Of a stretch of DNA of 64,000 bases, positions 51,575-59,663 are shown piece by piece. Location: contig DATEKH010000152.1 of assembly GCA_035277525.1 (NCBI GenBank), positions 1 to 64,000 on the forward strand, given 5' to 3'. Under the pieces are notes generated by a model. It was not told where the DNA came from, searched no databases, and worked only from the letters and a program-made list of their open reading frames with translations. Made by a program: the position numbers and the translations under genes. Origin of the DNA: CAIKMD01 sp035277525. GTDB taxonomy: Bacteria > Pseudomonadota > Alphaproteobacteria > ATCC43930 > CGMCC-115725. Positions within the stretch are counted from its first letter, which is position 1; each line of letters begins with the position of its first letter.

Positions 51575-52549
51575 ATGGGTGTGCTCATCGAAGGCCAATG
51601 GCGTGAACAGGAGCTCCCGCAGGAAACCTCGGCGAGCGGCGCGTTCCAGCGCGTCGACAGCGCGTTCCGTGGCCGCATCACTGCCGACGGCTCCTCGGGT
51701 TTCAAGGCCGAGCCGGGCCGCTATCATCTCTATGTCGCTTATGGCTGTCCCTGGGCGCATCGCACCCTGATTTTTCGCGCCCTCAAAAAGCTCGAAGGCG
51801 CGATCAGCGTCTCGCATGCGATCCCCGGCCTTAAATCGCAGGGCTGGACCTTCGAGGCCAATCCCGCCTTTCCCGAATGCATTCCCGACACGGTGAACGG
51901 GTTCCACTATCTGCACGAGGCCTACAGCGCGTCCGAGCCGCGCTATAGCGGCAAAGTCACGGTGCCGACGCTCTGGGACAAGAAAACGAAGCGCATCGTC
52001 AACAACGAATCCTCCGAGATCATCCGCATGCTCAACAGCGAGTTTCGCGGCATCGCGGGCGACGATACGGACTATTATCCGCCGCCGTTGCGCGCCGAGA
52101 TCGATCGTCTCAACGACGTGATCTATCGCACCGTCAACAACGGCGTCTATCGCTGCGGCTTCGCGCGCTCGCAGGAGGCTTATGAAGCCGCCTACGACGC
52201 GCTCTTTGCGACGCTCGACGAATTGGAGGCGCGTCTCGGCCGGCAACGCTATCTCGTCGGCCACCAGATCACCGAAGCCGACTGGAGGCTCTTCCCGACC
52301 CTCGCGCGCTTCGATCTCGCCTACAATTCGCTGTTCAAATGCAACCGCCAGCGCATCGCCGACTACCCCAACCTGCTCAACTACATGCGCGAGCTCTACC
52401 AGGTGCCTGGCGTCGCCGCCACGGTGAAGCCGCGGCATTACGTGATCAACTATTGGTCGATTGCGCGCCTCAATCCGACCGGGATCATCCCCAAGGGCAC
52501 GCCGGTCGACTACACCAAGCCGCATGACCGGGCTCGGCTCGCCGCCTAG
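51575..52549 (+). CDS. Glutathionyl-hydroquinone reductase (ECM4/YqjG-like)
   Basis: A 324-residue protein of the glutathionyl-hydroquinone reductase family. The catalytic Cys58 sits in YGCPWAHRTLIFRALKKLE, a hallmark of this family, and NNESSEIIRMLNSEF and YRCGFARSQEAYEAA follow in order. The enzyme removes glutathione from glutathionylated hydroquinones, which arise in breakdown of chlorinated phenols and lignin aromatics. It begins 30 bases after the first GST. A GTGGAGG ribosome binding site precedes the ATG. Confidence 0.92.
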   Translation: MGVLIEGQWREQELPQETSASGAFQRVDSAFRGRITADGSSGFKAEPGRYHLYVAYGCPWAHRTLIFRALKKLEGAISVSHAIPGLKSQGWTFEANPAFPECIPDTVNGFHYLHEAYSASEPRYSGKVTVPTLWDKKTKRIVNNESSEIIRMLNSEFRGIAGDDTDYYPPPLRAEIDRLNDVIYRTVNNGVYRCGFARSQEAYEAAYDALFATLDELEARLGRQRYLVGHQITEADWRLFPTLARFDLAYNSLFKCNRQRIADYPNLLNYMRELYQVPGVAATVKPRHYVINYWSIARLNPTGIIPKGTPVDYTKPHDRARLAA

Positions 52550-52579
52550 CCGCCAGCTCGCACCTTGGAAGGAACGCTC

Positions 52580-53368
52580 ATGCTCGAGCTCTATCACAGC
52601 ATCAATTCGGTCTGCGCGCAGAAGGTACGGATCGCCCTGGCGGAGAAAGGCCTCGCCTCCACCGAGCATCTCATGACCTTGCAGGGCGACCAGTTCGATC
52701 CCGGCTATCTGAAGCTCAATCCGAATGCGGTCGTGCCGACCCTCATCCATGACGGTCGGCCGGTGATCGAATCGTCCGTTATCCTCTACTATCTCGATGA
52801 GGCTTTTCCGGCGCATCCGTTAATGCCGCGCGATCCCTATGACCGCGCGACCGTGCGCCTCTTCAACAAGCGGATCGATGAATATGTGCACACGGCGTGC
52901 ATGACCCTCTCCTTCGCCACCTGCTTTCGCGGCCGCATGCTGCGCATGGGCGAGGCGGCGCGCGAAGCAGAGTTCGCCAAAGCTCCCAATCCCAAGCGCA
53001 GCGATATCAAGCGCGACGTGACGGCGCATGGCTTGCAATCGCACTATGCAGCTGATGCCGTCGCGCAGCACGAATGCCTCTTGAGCGCGATGGAACAAGC
53101 GCTCGAGGGGCGGCGCTTTCTCGCCGGCGACGATTATTCGCTCGCCGATATCGGCGTGCTGCCCTACGTGCTGCGCCTCGAGTTGGTCAAGCTCGCGCGC
53201 ATGTGGGACCGGCGTCCGGGCGTCGCCGCCTGGTGGGAGCGTGTCAAAGCGCGGCCTTCGACGCAGGACACGATCGTCAAGCGCATGTCCGACAAGGACT
53301 GGGCGCCTTTCCGGGACATCGAGCCCGATCCCTGGCCGCAGGTGCAGAAGCTGCTGCATGCGGCCTGA
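52580..53368 (+). CDS. Glutathione S-transferase family protein, beta-etherase-like
   Basis: A 262-residue GST. The N-domain MLELYHSINSVCAQKVRIALAEKG and PVIESSVILYYLDEAFP are standard. The C-domain has PRDPYDRATVRLFNKRIDEYV, a long insertion of about 60 residues, and GDDYSLADIGVLPY followed by RRPGVAAWWERVKARPS. This arrangement, with the long helical insertion, is like the Sphingobium beta-etherase LigF, but the similarity is only moderate by eye. ATG 52580 follows AAGGAACG. It ends 11 bases before the DUF3750 gene. Beta-etherase activity is an inference. Confidence 0.85.
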   Translation: MLELYHSINSVCAQKVRIALAEKGLASTEHLMTLQGDQFDPGYLKLNPNAVVPTLIHDGRPVIESSVILYYLDEAFPAHPLMPRDPYDRATVRLFNKRIDEYVHTACMTLSFATCFRGRMLRMGEAAREAEFAKAPNPKRSDIKRDVTAHGLQSHYAADAVAQHECLLSAMEQALEGRRFLAGDDYSLADIGVLPYVLRLELVKLARMWDRRPGVAAWWERVKARPSTQDTIVKRMSDKDWAPFRDIEPDPWPQVQKLLHAA

Positions 53369-53379
53369 GCAGCGCGGAG

Positions 53380-54150
53380 ATGAAGACCCGTCGAACGGCA
53401 GGCTCGTGCCTCGGGGCGTTTCTCGTGGTCGTCGTGCTGCCATTGCTTGCGAGCGCCTGCGTGTTCGGGCGTGAAGGGAGCGTTCCATGGTACGAGGCGC
53501 GACGCGATCCCTCGGGCCTCGCCCCCGATCCGGCGACGACGCGCGAGCCGGTGATCCAAGTTTACGCGGCGCGCGCTGTCGCTTGGCGCGGCGTCTTTTC
53601 CGTCCATACCTGGATCGCGGTCAAGCCGACGGGCGCGCCGCGCTTCACCCGTTACGAGGTCCTGGGATTTGGCGTTTCGGAGGGCGTGCCGGCGATCCGC
53701 ATCGACCGCACCGGTCCCGACAATTACTGGTTTGGCGCAGCGCCCATTCTGCTGCTCGACCGCCGCGGGCCCGGCACGGATCGGCTGATCGAGCAGATCC
53801 GCGTCGCGGTCGCCTCCTACCCCTATCCCAACGAGTATCACGCCTGGCCGGGCCCCAACAGCAACACCTTCACCGCCTATGTCGCCCGCGAGGTCCCCGG
53901 ACTGGGGCTCGATTTACCCTCGAACGCCGTCGGCAAGGATTACCTGCCGGGCGGCGCCGTCTTCGCGCCAGCGCCGAGCGCCACGGGCTATCAAGTTTCG
54001 CTCTTTGGCCTTTTGGGGGTGCTGGTGGCGCGCGCCGAGGGCATCGAGGTCAATTTGCTCGGGCTCGATATCGGTTTCGGCTTCGCGCCTCCGGCCGTGA
54101 AACTTCCCGGCATCGGCGGAATTCCGGCGCGCGCCCTCTCCGCCACGTGA
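53380..54150 (+). CDS. DUF3750 family lipoprotein
   Basis: A 256-residue protein of the DUF3750 family of unknown function. A hydrophobic leader ends at LLASAC, so it is likely lipidated on Cys27 and anchored in a membrane. Conserved blocks include VFSVHTWIAVKP, RIDRTGPDNYWFG and WPGPNSNTFTAYVAREV, the last reminding of a hydrolase loop with Asn and Ser. It starts 11 bases after the GST series and overlaps no other gene. No catalytic function is established; context suggests it may be co-transcribed with the GSTs. Confidence 0.87.
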   Translation: MKTRRTAGSCLGAFLVVVVLPLLASACVFGREGSVPWYEARRDPSGLAPDPATTREPVIQVYAARAVAWRGVFSVHTWIAVKPTGAPRFTRYEVLGFGVSEGVPAIRIDRTGPDNYWFGAAPILLLDRRGPGTDRLIEQIRVAVASYPYPNEYHAWPGPNSNTFTAYVAREVPGLGLDLPSNAVGKDYLPGGAVFAPAPSATGYQVSLFGLLGVLVARAEGIEVNLLGLDIGFGFAPPAVKLPGIGGIPARALSAT

Positions 54151-54253
54151 AGCCGCTCTGATCGAGGTGGCTTGACGCGGCGGCCGGTATCGTATCCCAT
54201 CCCAGAGCATAAAGGGCCCCGCCTTTGCGCGGGCGCTTGCTCGGGAGGGAATC

Positions 54254-55024
54254 ATGGACGAGGTGAGAATTTTGGAGGCGATCGGCGCGAGCCTCAAGCA
54301 CGAACTCGACAAGCTCGCAAAGGGCGGGCGGATTCTCGAGCTCAACGGCCATGGCGACCGCATCTTCGGCCATATCGCATTGCGCGACCCCGAAGGCCGC
54401 GGTTTCTGGCTGAAACGCCACCATATCTCGCTGGGCGAGCTGTTCGATCACCGCGATTTCATCCTCGTCGATTTCGACGGCAAGCAGCTTGCGGGTCCCG
54501 GCCGACGTCACAGCGAATGGCCAATCCACGCCGAGATTTTGCGCGCGCGGCCCGATCTCAATGCCACGGCGCATACCCATCCCTTCCACTCCGTGATCTA
54601 TAGCGCGACGCGCAAGCCTTTGGGCTCGATCTCGGGCCCGAGCAAGCCGCCGCCGCGCTTCGACGGCACCTCCGAGTATATCGATACGCCGGAGCTTGGC
54701 CGTCGCCTCGCCGCATCGCTCGGCAAGGACTCGAAGGTCGCGATCATGCGCCATCATGGGGTGATCTTTGCCGGGCGCACCATCGAAGAGATGGTCTTGA
54801 ACGGCATCGATGTCGAGCATCGCTGCCGCCAGATGCTGACCGTCGCCAGCGCCAGCGCCGGCCTGCCGTTCGAATGGCCGGACGATGCCGAGCTGCAGCG
54901 CAAGTTCGGCGATGAGTCGAAGCGGGTCGGCGGCAGCAACGCGCAATGGGATTATTTCTGCCGCGTCTTGGCGCGCGCCGAGGCGCAAGGCGATCCGCGG
55001 CTTTCGGACCGGTGCCTGCTGTGA
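54254..55024 (+). CDS. Class II aldolase/adducin family protein
   Basis: A 256-residue zinc-dependent class II aldolase-fold protein. The metal-binding HTHPFH near residue 99 and MRHHGVIFAG near 160 supply three His residues as in fuculose-phosphate aldolase. FGHIALRDPEGRGFWLKRH is the substrate loop. Family members include aldolases and decarboxylases such as the one for 3-hydroxy-2-methylpyridine dicarboxylate. It could cleave or decarboxylate a ring-opened product. ATG 54254 follows GGGAGGGAA. Its stop overlaps the GTG of the FAH-family gene. Confidence 0.9.
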   Translation: MDEVRILEAIGASLKHELDKLAKGGRILELNGHGDRIFGHIALRDPEGRGFWLKRHHISLGELFDHRDFILVDFDGKQLAGPGRRHSEWPIHAEILRARPDLNATAHTHPFHSVIYSATRKPLGSISGPSKPPPRFDGTSEYIDTPELGRRLAASLGKDSKVAIMRHHGVIFAGRTIEEMVLNGIDVEHRCRQMLTVASASAGLPFEWPDDAELQRKFGDESKRVGGSNAQWDYFCRVLARAEAQGDPRLSDRCLL

Positions 55025-55971
55025 GCGCCGCTTTCCGCCTGGCGACGGTCTCGAGCGCGGGAAGCCCGCGCTTCGTCGCGCTCGTCCTCGGCGATAAATC
55101 CGTCGCCCTCAACGCGGTGCTGCCGCATGTCGCCGCGGCGCAGAGGGCGCCGATCCCGTCGCATACGATGCTCGGCCTCCTCGGCGAGTGGGAGCGCAGC
55201 TTCGAGGTGCTGAGCGAGGCCGCCGCGCTGCTGGGCAAAGCCGGCCTCGAAGACAGGCGCTGGGCCGATGCCGTGGCGCCGATGAGCGCGGTCCGGGTTC
55301 ACGCGCCGATCGCGCGGCCGCCGAAGATGTTCTACGCCGCGATCAACTATCCGCGGCCCGACCGGCTGCCGCGCAAGGACGACGGCATCGTGCGCCGGCC
55401 CTACATGTTCGAGAAGACGGCGAGCTGCGTTACCGGCCCCTATGACGATGTCGTCAAGCCCGAGGGCTATGACGATATCGATGGCGAGGTCGAGCTCGGT
55501 GTCGTCATCGGCAAGCGGGGCAAGACCATCCCGGTCGACCGGGCGATGGAGCATGTCGCCGGGTTCATCATCTGCAACGATCTCACCGTGCGGAATTTCC
55601 GCGCCCAGGGCGAGCTGCCGGTGCCCGGTCCCGACTGGCTCGGCAGCAAATGCTGGGACCATTTCGCGCCGCAGGGCCCCTATCTCGTGCCGCGGCAATT
55701 CGTGCCCGATTGCCGCAATCTGCGCCTGACCCTCAAGGTGAACGGCGAGACCCGGCAGGATGGCAACACACGCGACATGATCCATTCACCCGAAACGCAG
55801 GTCGCTTTCATGTCGAACCAGATGACGCTCGAACCCGGCGATGTGATATCGACCGGCACGCCCAACGGCATCGGTATCTATACCGGCGTCTTCATCAGGG
55901 CCGGCGATCTGATCGAATGCGAGATCGACGGGCTCGGCGTGCAGCGCAATCGGCTGGTCGCGGCCGGCTAG
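55021..55971 (+). CDS. Fumarylacetoacetate hydrolase (FAH) family protein
   Basis: A 316-residue FAH-fold protein. KMFYAAINYPRP, VVKPEGYDDIDGEVELGVVIGKRGK (metal-binding Glu residues), GFIICNDLTVRNFR and the C-terminal DVISTGTPNGIGIYTG are all conserved, as in fumarylpyruvate hydrolases and 2-hydroxyhepta-2,4-dienedioate isomerases. It would hydrolyse or isomerise the product of aromatic ring cleavage. The start is a GTG overlapping the aldolase stop (GTGA), so the two enzymes are made together. A long open frame upstream belongs to the aldolase region. Confidence 0.92.
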   Translation: MSAAFRLATVSSAGSPRFVALVLGDKSVALNAVLPHVAAAQRAPIPSHTMLGLLGEWERSFEVLSEAAALLGKAGLEDRRWADAVAPMSAVRVHAPIARPPKMFYAAINYPRPDRLPRKDDGIVRRPYMFEKTASCVTGPYDDVVKPEGYDDIDGEVELGVVIGKRGKTIPVDRAMEHVAGFIICNDLTVRNFRAQGELPVPGPDWLGSKCWDHFAPQGPYLVPRQFVPDCRNLRLTLKVNGETRQDGNTRDMIHSPETQVAFMSNQMTLEPGDVISTGTPNGIGIYTGVFIRAGDLIECEIDGLGVQRNRLVAAG

Positions 55972-55990
55972 CGCGAAGCGAGCGCAGCTC

Positions 55991-56374
55991 ATGGCGCAGA
56001 AGCGAGATCGCCGCCCGCCCGCCGCCATCGGCCATGTGTTCTTCGCCGCATCGAATGTCGCCGAAGCGGCGGAATGGTTCGAGAGCGTTGGGTTGCGGCC
56101 GATCGCGGCCGATGAGGATTTCGCCGTACTCGAGCTGCGCGGCGGGACCCATCTCGTGGTGACGCAGGCTGCGCGCCCGCCGCGGCCGGGACAGGAAGCG
56201 CCGTTCGACCTGATGGTCGACGATATCGATCGTGCGCGCCGCAAATTCGCGGCGCAAGGCCTGAAGCCGTCGCGTCTGCGGCGCGGGACGATCCACGACG
56301 AGTTCACGCTCGCCGGGCCCGACGGGTATCGCGTTACGATCCTGTCCTCGCACGCCGGGCGACGTGCGGTCTAG
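55991..56374 (+). CDS. VOC-family protein, short
   Basis: A 127-residue single-domain VOC protein: GHVFFAASNVAEAAEWFESVGLRPI, LELRGGTHLVVTQ, FDLMVDDIDRARRKFAAQGLKP and GPDGYRVTILSSH match the beta-alpha-beta-beta-beta repeats. The first metal-ligand His is in IGHVFF, but the other ligand positions are not clear, so it may be a binding rather than a catalytic protein. It follows the FAH gene by 19 bases and is likely the last gene of that operon. Confidence 0.85.
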   Translation: MAQKRDRRPPAAIGHVFFAASNVAEAAEWFESVGLRPIAADEDFAVLELRGGTHLVVTQAARPPRPGQEAPFDLMVDDIDRARRKFAAQGLKPSRLRRGTIHDEFTLAGPDGYRVTILSSHAGRRAV

Positions 56375-56397
56375 CGCCGCGGAAAAAGCTCTTCGAT

Positions 56398-56487
56398 GTC
56401 ATTGCGCGCCGCGAAGCGGCGCGGCAATCCAGAGCAAACGTGAAAATGCTGGATTGCCTCGGCCCGCCATGCGGGCCTCGCAATGAC
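56398..56487. repeat. Palindromic REP-like element with two nested hairpins
   Basis: A 90-base element bordered by gtcattgcg (56398-56406) and its inverse cgcaatgac (56479-56487). Inside, caatccag (56425-56432) is matched by ctggattg (56449-56456). Two perfect 7-base hairpins lie at 56406-56422 (gcgccgc-gaa-gcggcgc) and 56461-56477 (ggcccgc-cat-gcgggcc). It resembles dispersed palindromic repeats found in many alphaproteobacterial genomes. It lies between the convergent VOC and methyltransferase genes and could also stop transcription. Confidence 0.8.
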
Positions 56488-56513
56488 ACGCTTGGCGTTT
56501 TTCCCGCAACCTC

Positions 56514-57260
56514 CTACGGCTTCTGGAACTTCAACACGAAAATGTCGATCGGGATCTTCGGATTGAAGATCACGAAGTCATGCGTGTCATTGGGGTTGCG
56601 CAGGAAATTGCCTTCATCCACGCGCTTGAAGCCTGCGGCTTCGACCTCGCGCTCGAGCGCGCTTTCCTCGATGCGGTGAAACTTCTTGCCGACCGAGGTG
56701 CCGGCGCCGGGCGCGGCGGCATAGTCGGCGATCACGAGATAGCCGCCGGGCTTCAAGGCGTTGAAGAGCGCGCGGTCCATCTTGGCGCGGTCGACCGGCA
56801 GATAGGTCGTGTCGTGATAGCCGAAGAAAAAGGTGACGAGATCGAGATTGTTGACGTCGGCCGGAACAGGATCGTCGAAGGGTCGAGTGAGCTCGACGAC
56901 ATTCTTCATCGCCGGTGATTTCATCCGCGTGGCAAGGGCCTGCGTGGCGCGCGGCGGCATGCCGGGCGGGTTTTGCGCATAGACCGTGCCGCCGGGGGCG
57001 GAGCCGCGCGCCATCAGCTCGGTGCTGTAGCCGGCGCCCGCCGCCATATCGAGCACTTTCCAGCCGGGCCTCACGCCGGTGAAGGCGAGGAGTTTGACCG
57101 GCTCGCGGCGCTGATCGTTCTTGCGGTCGGCATCGGTGCGGTCGGGTGCCGCGATGATCGCGGCGTAATCGGGCGCGGGCGGTTGCGTGTGCATGGTGCA
57201 GGCAGCGAGCGCCAAGGCCAGCACGCAAGCGCCCAACGCGGCGCGGGCGGTTCCTCTCAT
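56514..57260 (-). CDS. Class I SAM-methyltransferase-like lipoprotein
   Basis: A 248-residue protein with a lipoprotein signal (lipobox LAAC, Cys21) followed by a methyltransferase fold. VLDMAAGAGYSTEL near 70 is the SAM-binding motif I, VNNLDLVTFFFGYHD the acidic motif region, and LKPGGYLVIADYAA motif IV/V. S-adenosylmethionine is not normally available outside the cytoplasm, so either the lipidation signal is unusual or the protein has another function such as binding a nucleoside-like ligand. Similar secreted methyltransferase-like proteins occur in Proteobacteria, but none is understood as far as I know. ATG 57260 follows a GAGAGGAA-type ribosome binding site. Confidence 0.85.
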   Translation of the reverse strand: MRGTARAALGACVLALALAACTMHTQPPAPDYAAIIAAPDRTDADRKNDQRREPVKLLAFTGVRPGWKVLDMAAGAGYSTELMARGSAPGGTVYAQNPPGMPPRATQALATRMKSPAMKNVVELTRPFDDPVPADVNNLDLVTFFFGYHDTTYLPVDRAKMDRALFNALKPGGYLVIADYAAAPGAGTSVGKKFHRIEESALEREVEAAGFKRVDEGNFLRNPNDTHDFVIFNPKIPIDIFVLKFQKP

Positions 57261-57368
57261 CTCATACCCCCTTGTTATGGCTTGGTCGCAAAAAAGTCGC
57301 GCTGATCTTGGCCTGCCCGGGCGCCGTGCTGCAACATTCTTGGTTACACGATTGCGTGCCCGGCCGGG

Positions 57369-58364
57369 TCAGGGCCGCCAATAGGCGAAGCCCATGGCGT
57401 TTCCCGTCCCGGCTGGCGAGCGGTAGCATGGCACGTAATCAATGTGGCCAAGCTCGAAGCCGAGCGCTGCCATTGCGCCGGCGAGCGGGAGCCAATTCTT
57501 GATCTCCGACGAGCCGGATTGGAAGAAAGCCTCGCTGAAGCCGGAAAGCCTTTCGATGTCGCCGCGGCGCAAGCTGTCGAGGAAAGCCGCGTCGAGGTCC
57601 TCGTCGATGACGAAATGGCTGAGCCCGCCCGAGGCGATCAGCGCCACTTTGAGGCCGCTGTCCCAGCTCTCGATCGCGCGCGCCAAGGCTTTGCCGAACT
57701 CGTAGCAGCGCGCGACGAGCGGCTGGTTGGGCGGATAGTAGGTATTGACCGCGACCGGAACGCAGGGGAGCGCGCGGTCCCTCATGATCTGTCGATAGAC
57801 GAAGCCATAGGCGTGCGGGGTTTCCGCTCCCGGCAGATGCCGCATGGACGCGATGTCGAAGCCCTCGCCGATCGCGGCCTCGATGAGGTGCCGCCCCAGC
57901 GCCGAGGCGCAGGGATAGGTGGCGCCGCCGGGCGGAATATGGCCGGGCAGGGCGATTTCCTGCCCCGGGGCGAGCCGCGCTATGTGTTCCGCCGAATAAG
58001 GATTGTTGACGAGCGCCTCGCCCCAAAAGACGCTGAAGGCCGGGACCGCCGCCGGCTCGAACATCTCCATGTGATCATTGCCGAGGATGACCACGATGTC
58101 GGGCTGCGTCTCGTCGAACACAGCCGCCAACCCCTCGAGCGACCGCCGGCAGGCCGCGTGGCGACCGCGCCAGCGCTCGAGCGTGATCTCGCGCTCGAAA
58201 TGGCAATCCTTGCGCGCCTCGATCAGCTCGGAAAAACTCCAGGTCCGGCCGAGATAGTGATGCCGCGTCTGGCGGTCGAAAATCGCGCGCTGACCCCACT
58301 CCTCGGGCGGCGTCGAAAGCATCGGCCCATGCGATGTGCCCATGCCAAGAACGATCTTTGCCAT
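57369..58364 (-). CDS. Single-chain LigB-type extradiol dioxygenase
   Basis: A 331-residue class III extradiol dioxygenase without a separate LigA chain. GMGTSHGPMLSTP carries His11, ILGNDHMEMFEPA the second His, and IASGGLSHFVIDEDLDAAF the conserved GGLSH region that contributes the catalytic His. These are the features of protocatechuate 4,5-dioxygenase beta chains and related enzymes. The C-terminal part (GAMAALGFELGHIDYVPC) is typical of larger, single-chain members. ATG 58364 has an AAGGAG ribosome binding site. It is divergent from the zinc dehydrogenase and near a Rieske oxygenase, suggesting hydroxylation followed by ring opening. Confidence 0.9.
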   Translation of the reverse strand: MAKIVLGMGTSHGPMLSTPPEEWGQRAIFDRQTRHHYLGRTWSFSELIEARKDCHFEREITLERWRGRHAACRRSLEGLAAVFDETQPDIVVILGNDHMEMFEPAAVPAFSVFWGEALVNNPYSAEHIARLAPGQEIALPGHIPPGGATYPCASALGRHLIEAAIGEGFDIASMRHLPGAETPHAYGFVYRQIMRDRALPCVPVAVNTYYPPNQPLVARCYEFGKALARAIESWDSGLKVALIASGGLSHFVIDEDLDAAFLDSLRRGDIERLSGFSEAFFQSGSSEIKNWLPLAGAMAALGFELGHIDYVPCYRSPAGTGNAMGFAYWRP

Positions 58365-58543
58365 GGCGAAGCTCCTTTGCCCCTATCATAGGCCGGGTCC
58401 GGCATGAAATCTGCCTGAAGCGCGGCGCCGTGCCGGATTCCAGCTGAGGTTAACGAGGCCCTCTCCAAGAGACGTGATCGGCCGAGCGCCTTGTCGCATT
58501 GCGCCAGACAGCCTAAAACCAGCACCCAAGGAGCTTCGCCATG
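58362..58543. repeat. Inverted 16-base duplication of both divergent translation starts
   Basis: The sequence aaggagcttcgccatg occurs at 58528-58543 (start of the rightward zinc dehydrogenase) and as its exact reverse complement at 58362-58377 (start of the leftward dioxygenase). Thus both divergent genes have the same ribosome binding site and start. Sixteen identical bases in a 180-base gap is beyond chance and suggests an inverted duplication. Confidence 0.75.
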
Positions 58544-59638
58544 ACAACAGTGCTTGCGGCGGTCGCGGTCCGGCCGCGTCAAACCGAGTTGCGCGAATTT
58601 GCCCTGCCCGATATCGCCCCCGATGCCGGCCTGTTGCGGGTCGACGCGGCCGGCATCTGCGGCAGCGACTGGCCGATGTATCTCTCGGAAAAGCCCGGAC
58701 CGCGGATTCTCGGTCACGAGATGATCGGCACGATCGAAAAGCTGGGGCCGATCGCCGGCGCGCGCTGGGGCGTCAAAGAGGGCGATGTGGTCGCTCTCGA
58801 GGAATATCTGCCCTGCGGGCATTGCGAGTATTGCCGCACCGGCGAATACCGCTCCTGTCTCGAGACCGATACGCGCATCGCCGGCAGCATTCGCTACGGC
58901 TCGACGCCGCTGACCGTGGCGCCGGCGCTCTGGGGCGGCTACAGCCAGTACCTCTATATGCATCCGCGGACCGTGCTGCATCGCGTTCCGCCAGGGATTG
59001 CGCCGCATATCGCGGCAATGGCGCTCCCGATCGGCAATGGCTTCCAATGGGCGTTTCTCGATGGCGGCGCCGGTCCGGGCAAGACCGTGGTCATTCAAGG
59101 TCCGGGACAGCAGGGCCTCGGCTGCGTCATCGCCGCCAAAGCGGCCGGTGCCGACACGATCATCGTCTCGGGGCTTAAGCGCGATGCGGCGCGCCTTGCG
59201 GTCGCGCGCGAATTGGGCGCGCAGCACACGGTCTCGGTCGAGGACGAGGAGCTCGGCGCTGCGGTGACGCGCATCACCCAAGGCCGGATGGCGGATATCG
59301 TCATCGATGCGAGCGGCGGCGGCGCCGGGATCGTCAATCCCGCGCTGGCGTTGTTGCGTAAGCGCGGCACGCTGCTCATCGCTGCGCGCAAGGGCGCGGT
59401 GAGCGGCATCGATCTCGATCAGGTGATCAACAAGCAGATCATCCTGCGCGGCACCCGCGGCCACAGTTTCGAGGCGGTGGAGCTGGCGTTGAAGACAATG
59501 GCGGCGGGCCGCTTCCCGCTGGAGAAGATGTCGAGCCATGTGATCGGCCTCAAGGAGGTCGATGTCGGGCTCAAGATGGTGGGCGGTGAGAGCAACGAAC
59601 GCTCGATCCACATCACCATCGATCCCTGGAAGAGTTGA
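58541..59638 (+). CDS. Zinc-dependent alcohol dehydrogenase (MDR family)
   Basis: A 365-residue medium-chain dehydrogenase. The catalytic zinc ligands are Cys40 (GICGSD), His59 and Glu60 (LGHEM), and the structural zinc cysteines lie in CGHCEYCRTGEYRSC. The cofactor-binding motif is IQGPGQQGLGCVIAAKAAGA near 190. It would oxidise an alcohol or aldehyde, with NAD(P)+. ATG 58541 follows AAGGAG. It is 25 bases before a Rieske oxygenase and likely co-transcribed with it, so it may act on the side chain of an aromatic compound. Confidence 0.92.
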   Translation: MTTVLAAVAVRPRQTELREFALPDIAPDAGLLRVDAAGICGSDWPMYLSEKPGPRILGHEMIGTIEKLGPIAGARWGVKEGDVVALEEYLPCGHCEYCRTGEYRSCLETDTRIAGSIRYGSTPLTVAPALWGGYSQYLYMHPRTVLHRVPPGIAPHIAAMALPIGNGFQWAFLDGGAGPGKTVVIQGPGQQGLGCVIAAKAAGADTIIVSGLKRDAARLAVARELGAQHTVSVEDEELGAAVTRITQGRMADIVIDASGGGAGIVNPALALLRKRGTLLIAARKGAVSGIDLDQVINKQIILRGTRGHSFEAVELALKTMAAGRFPLEKMSSHVIGLKEVDVGLKMVGGESNERSIHITIDPWKS

Positions 59639-59663
59639 GGCCGCGTAGCAATCGAGGTCCATC

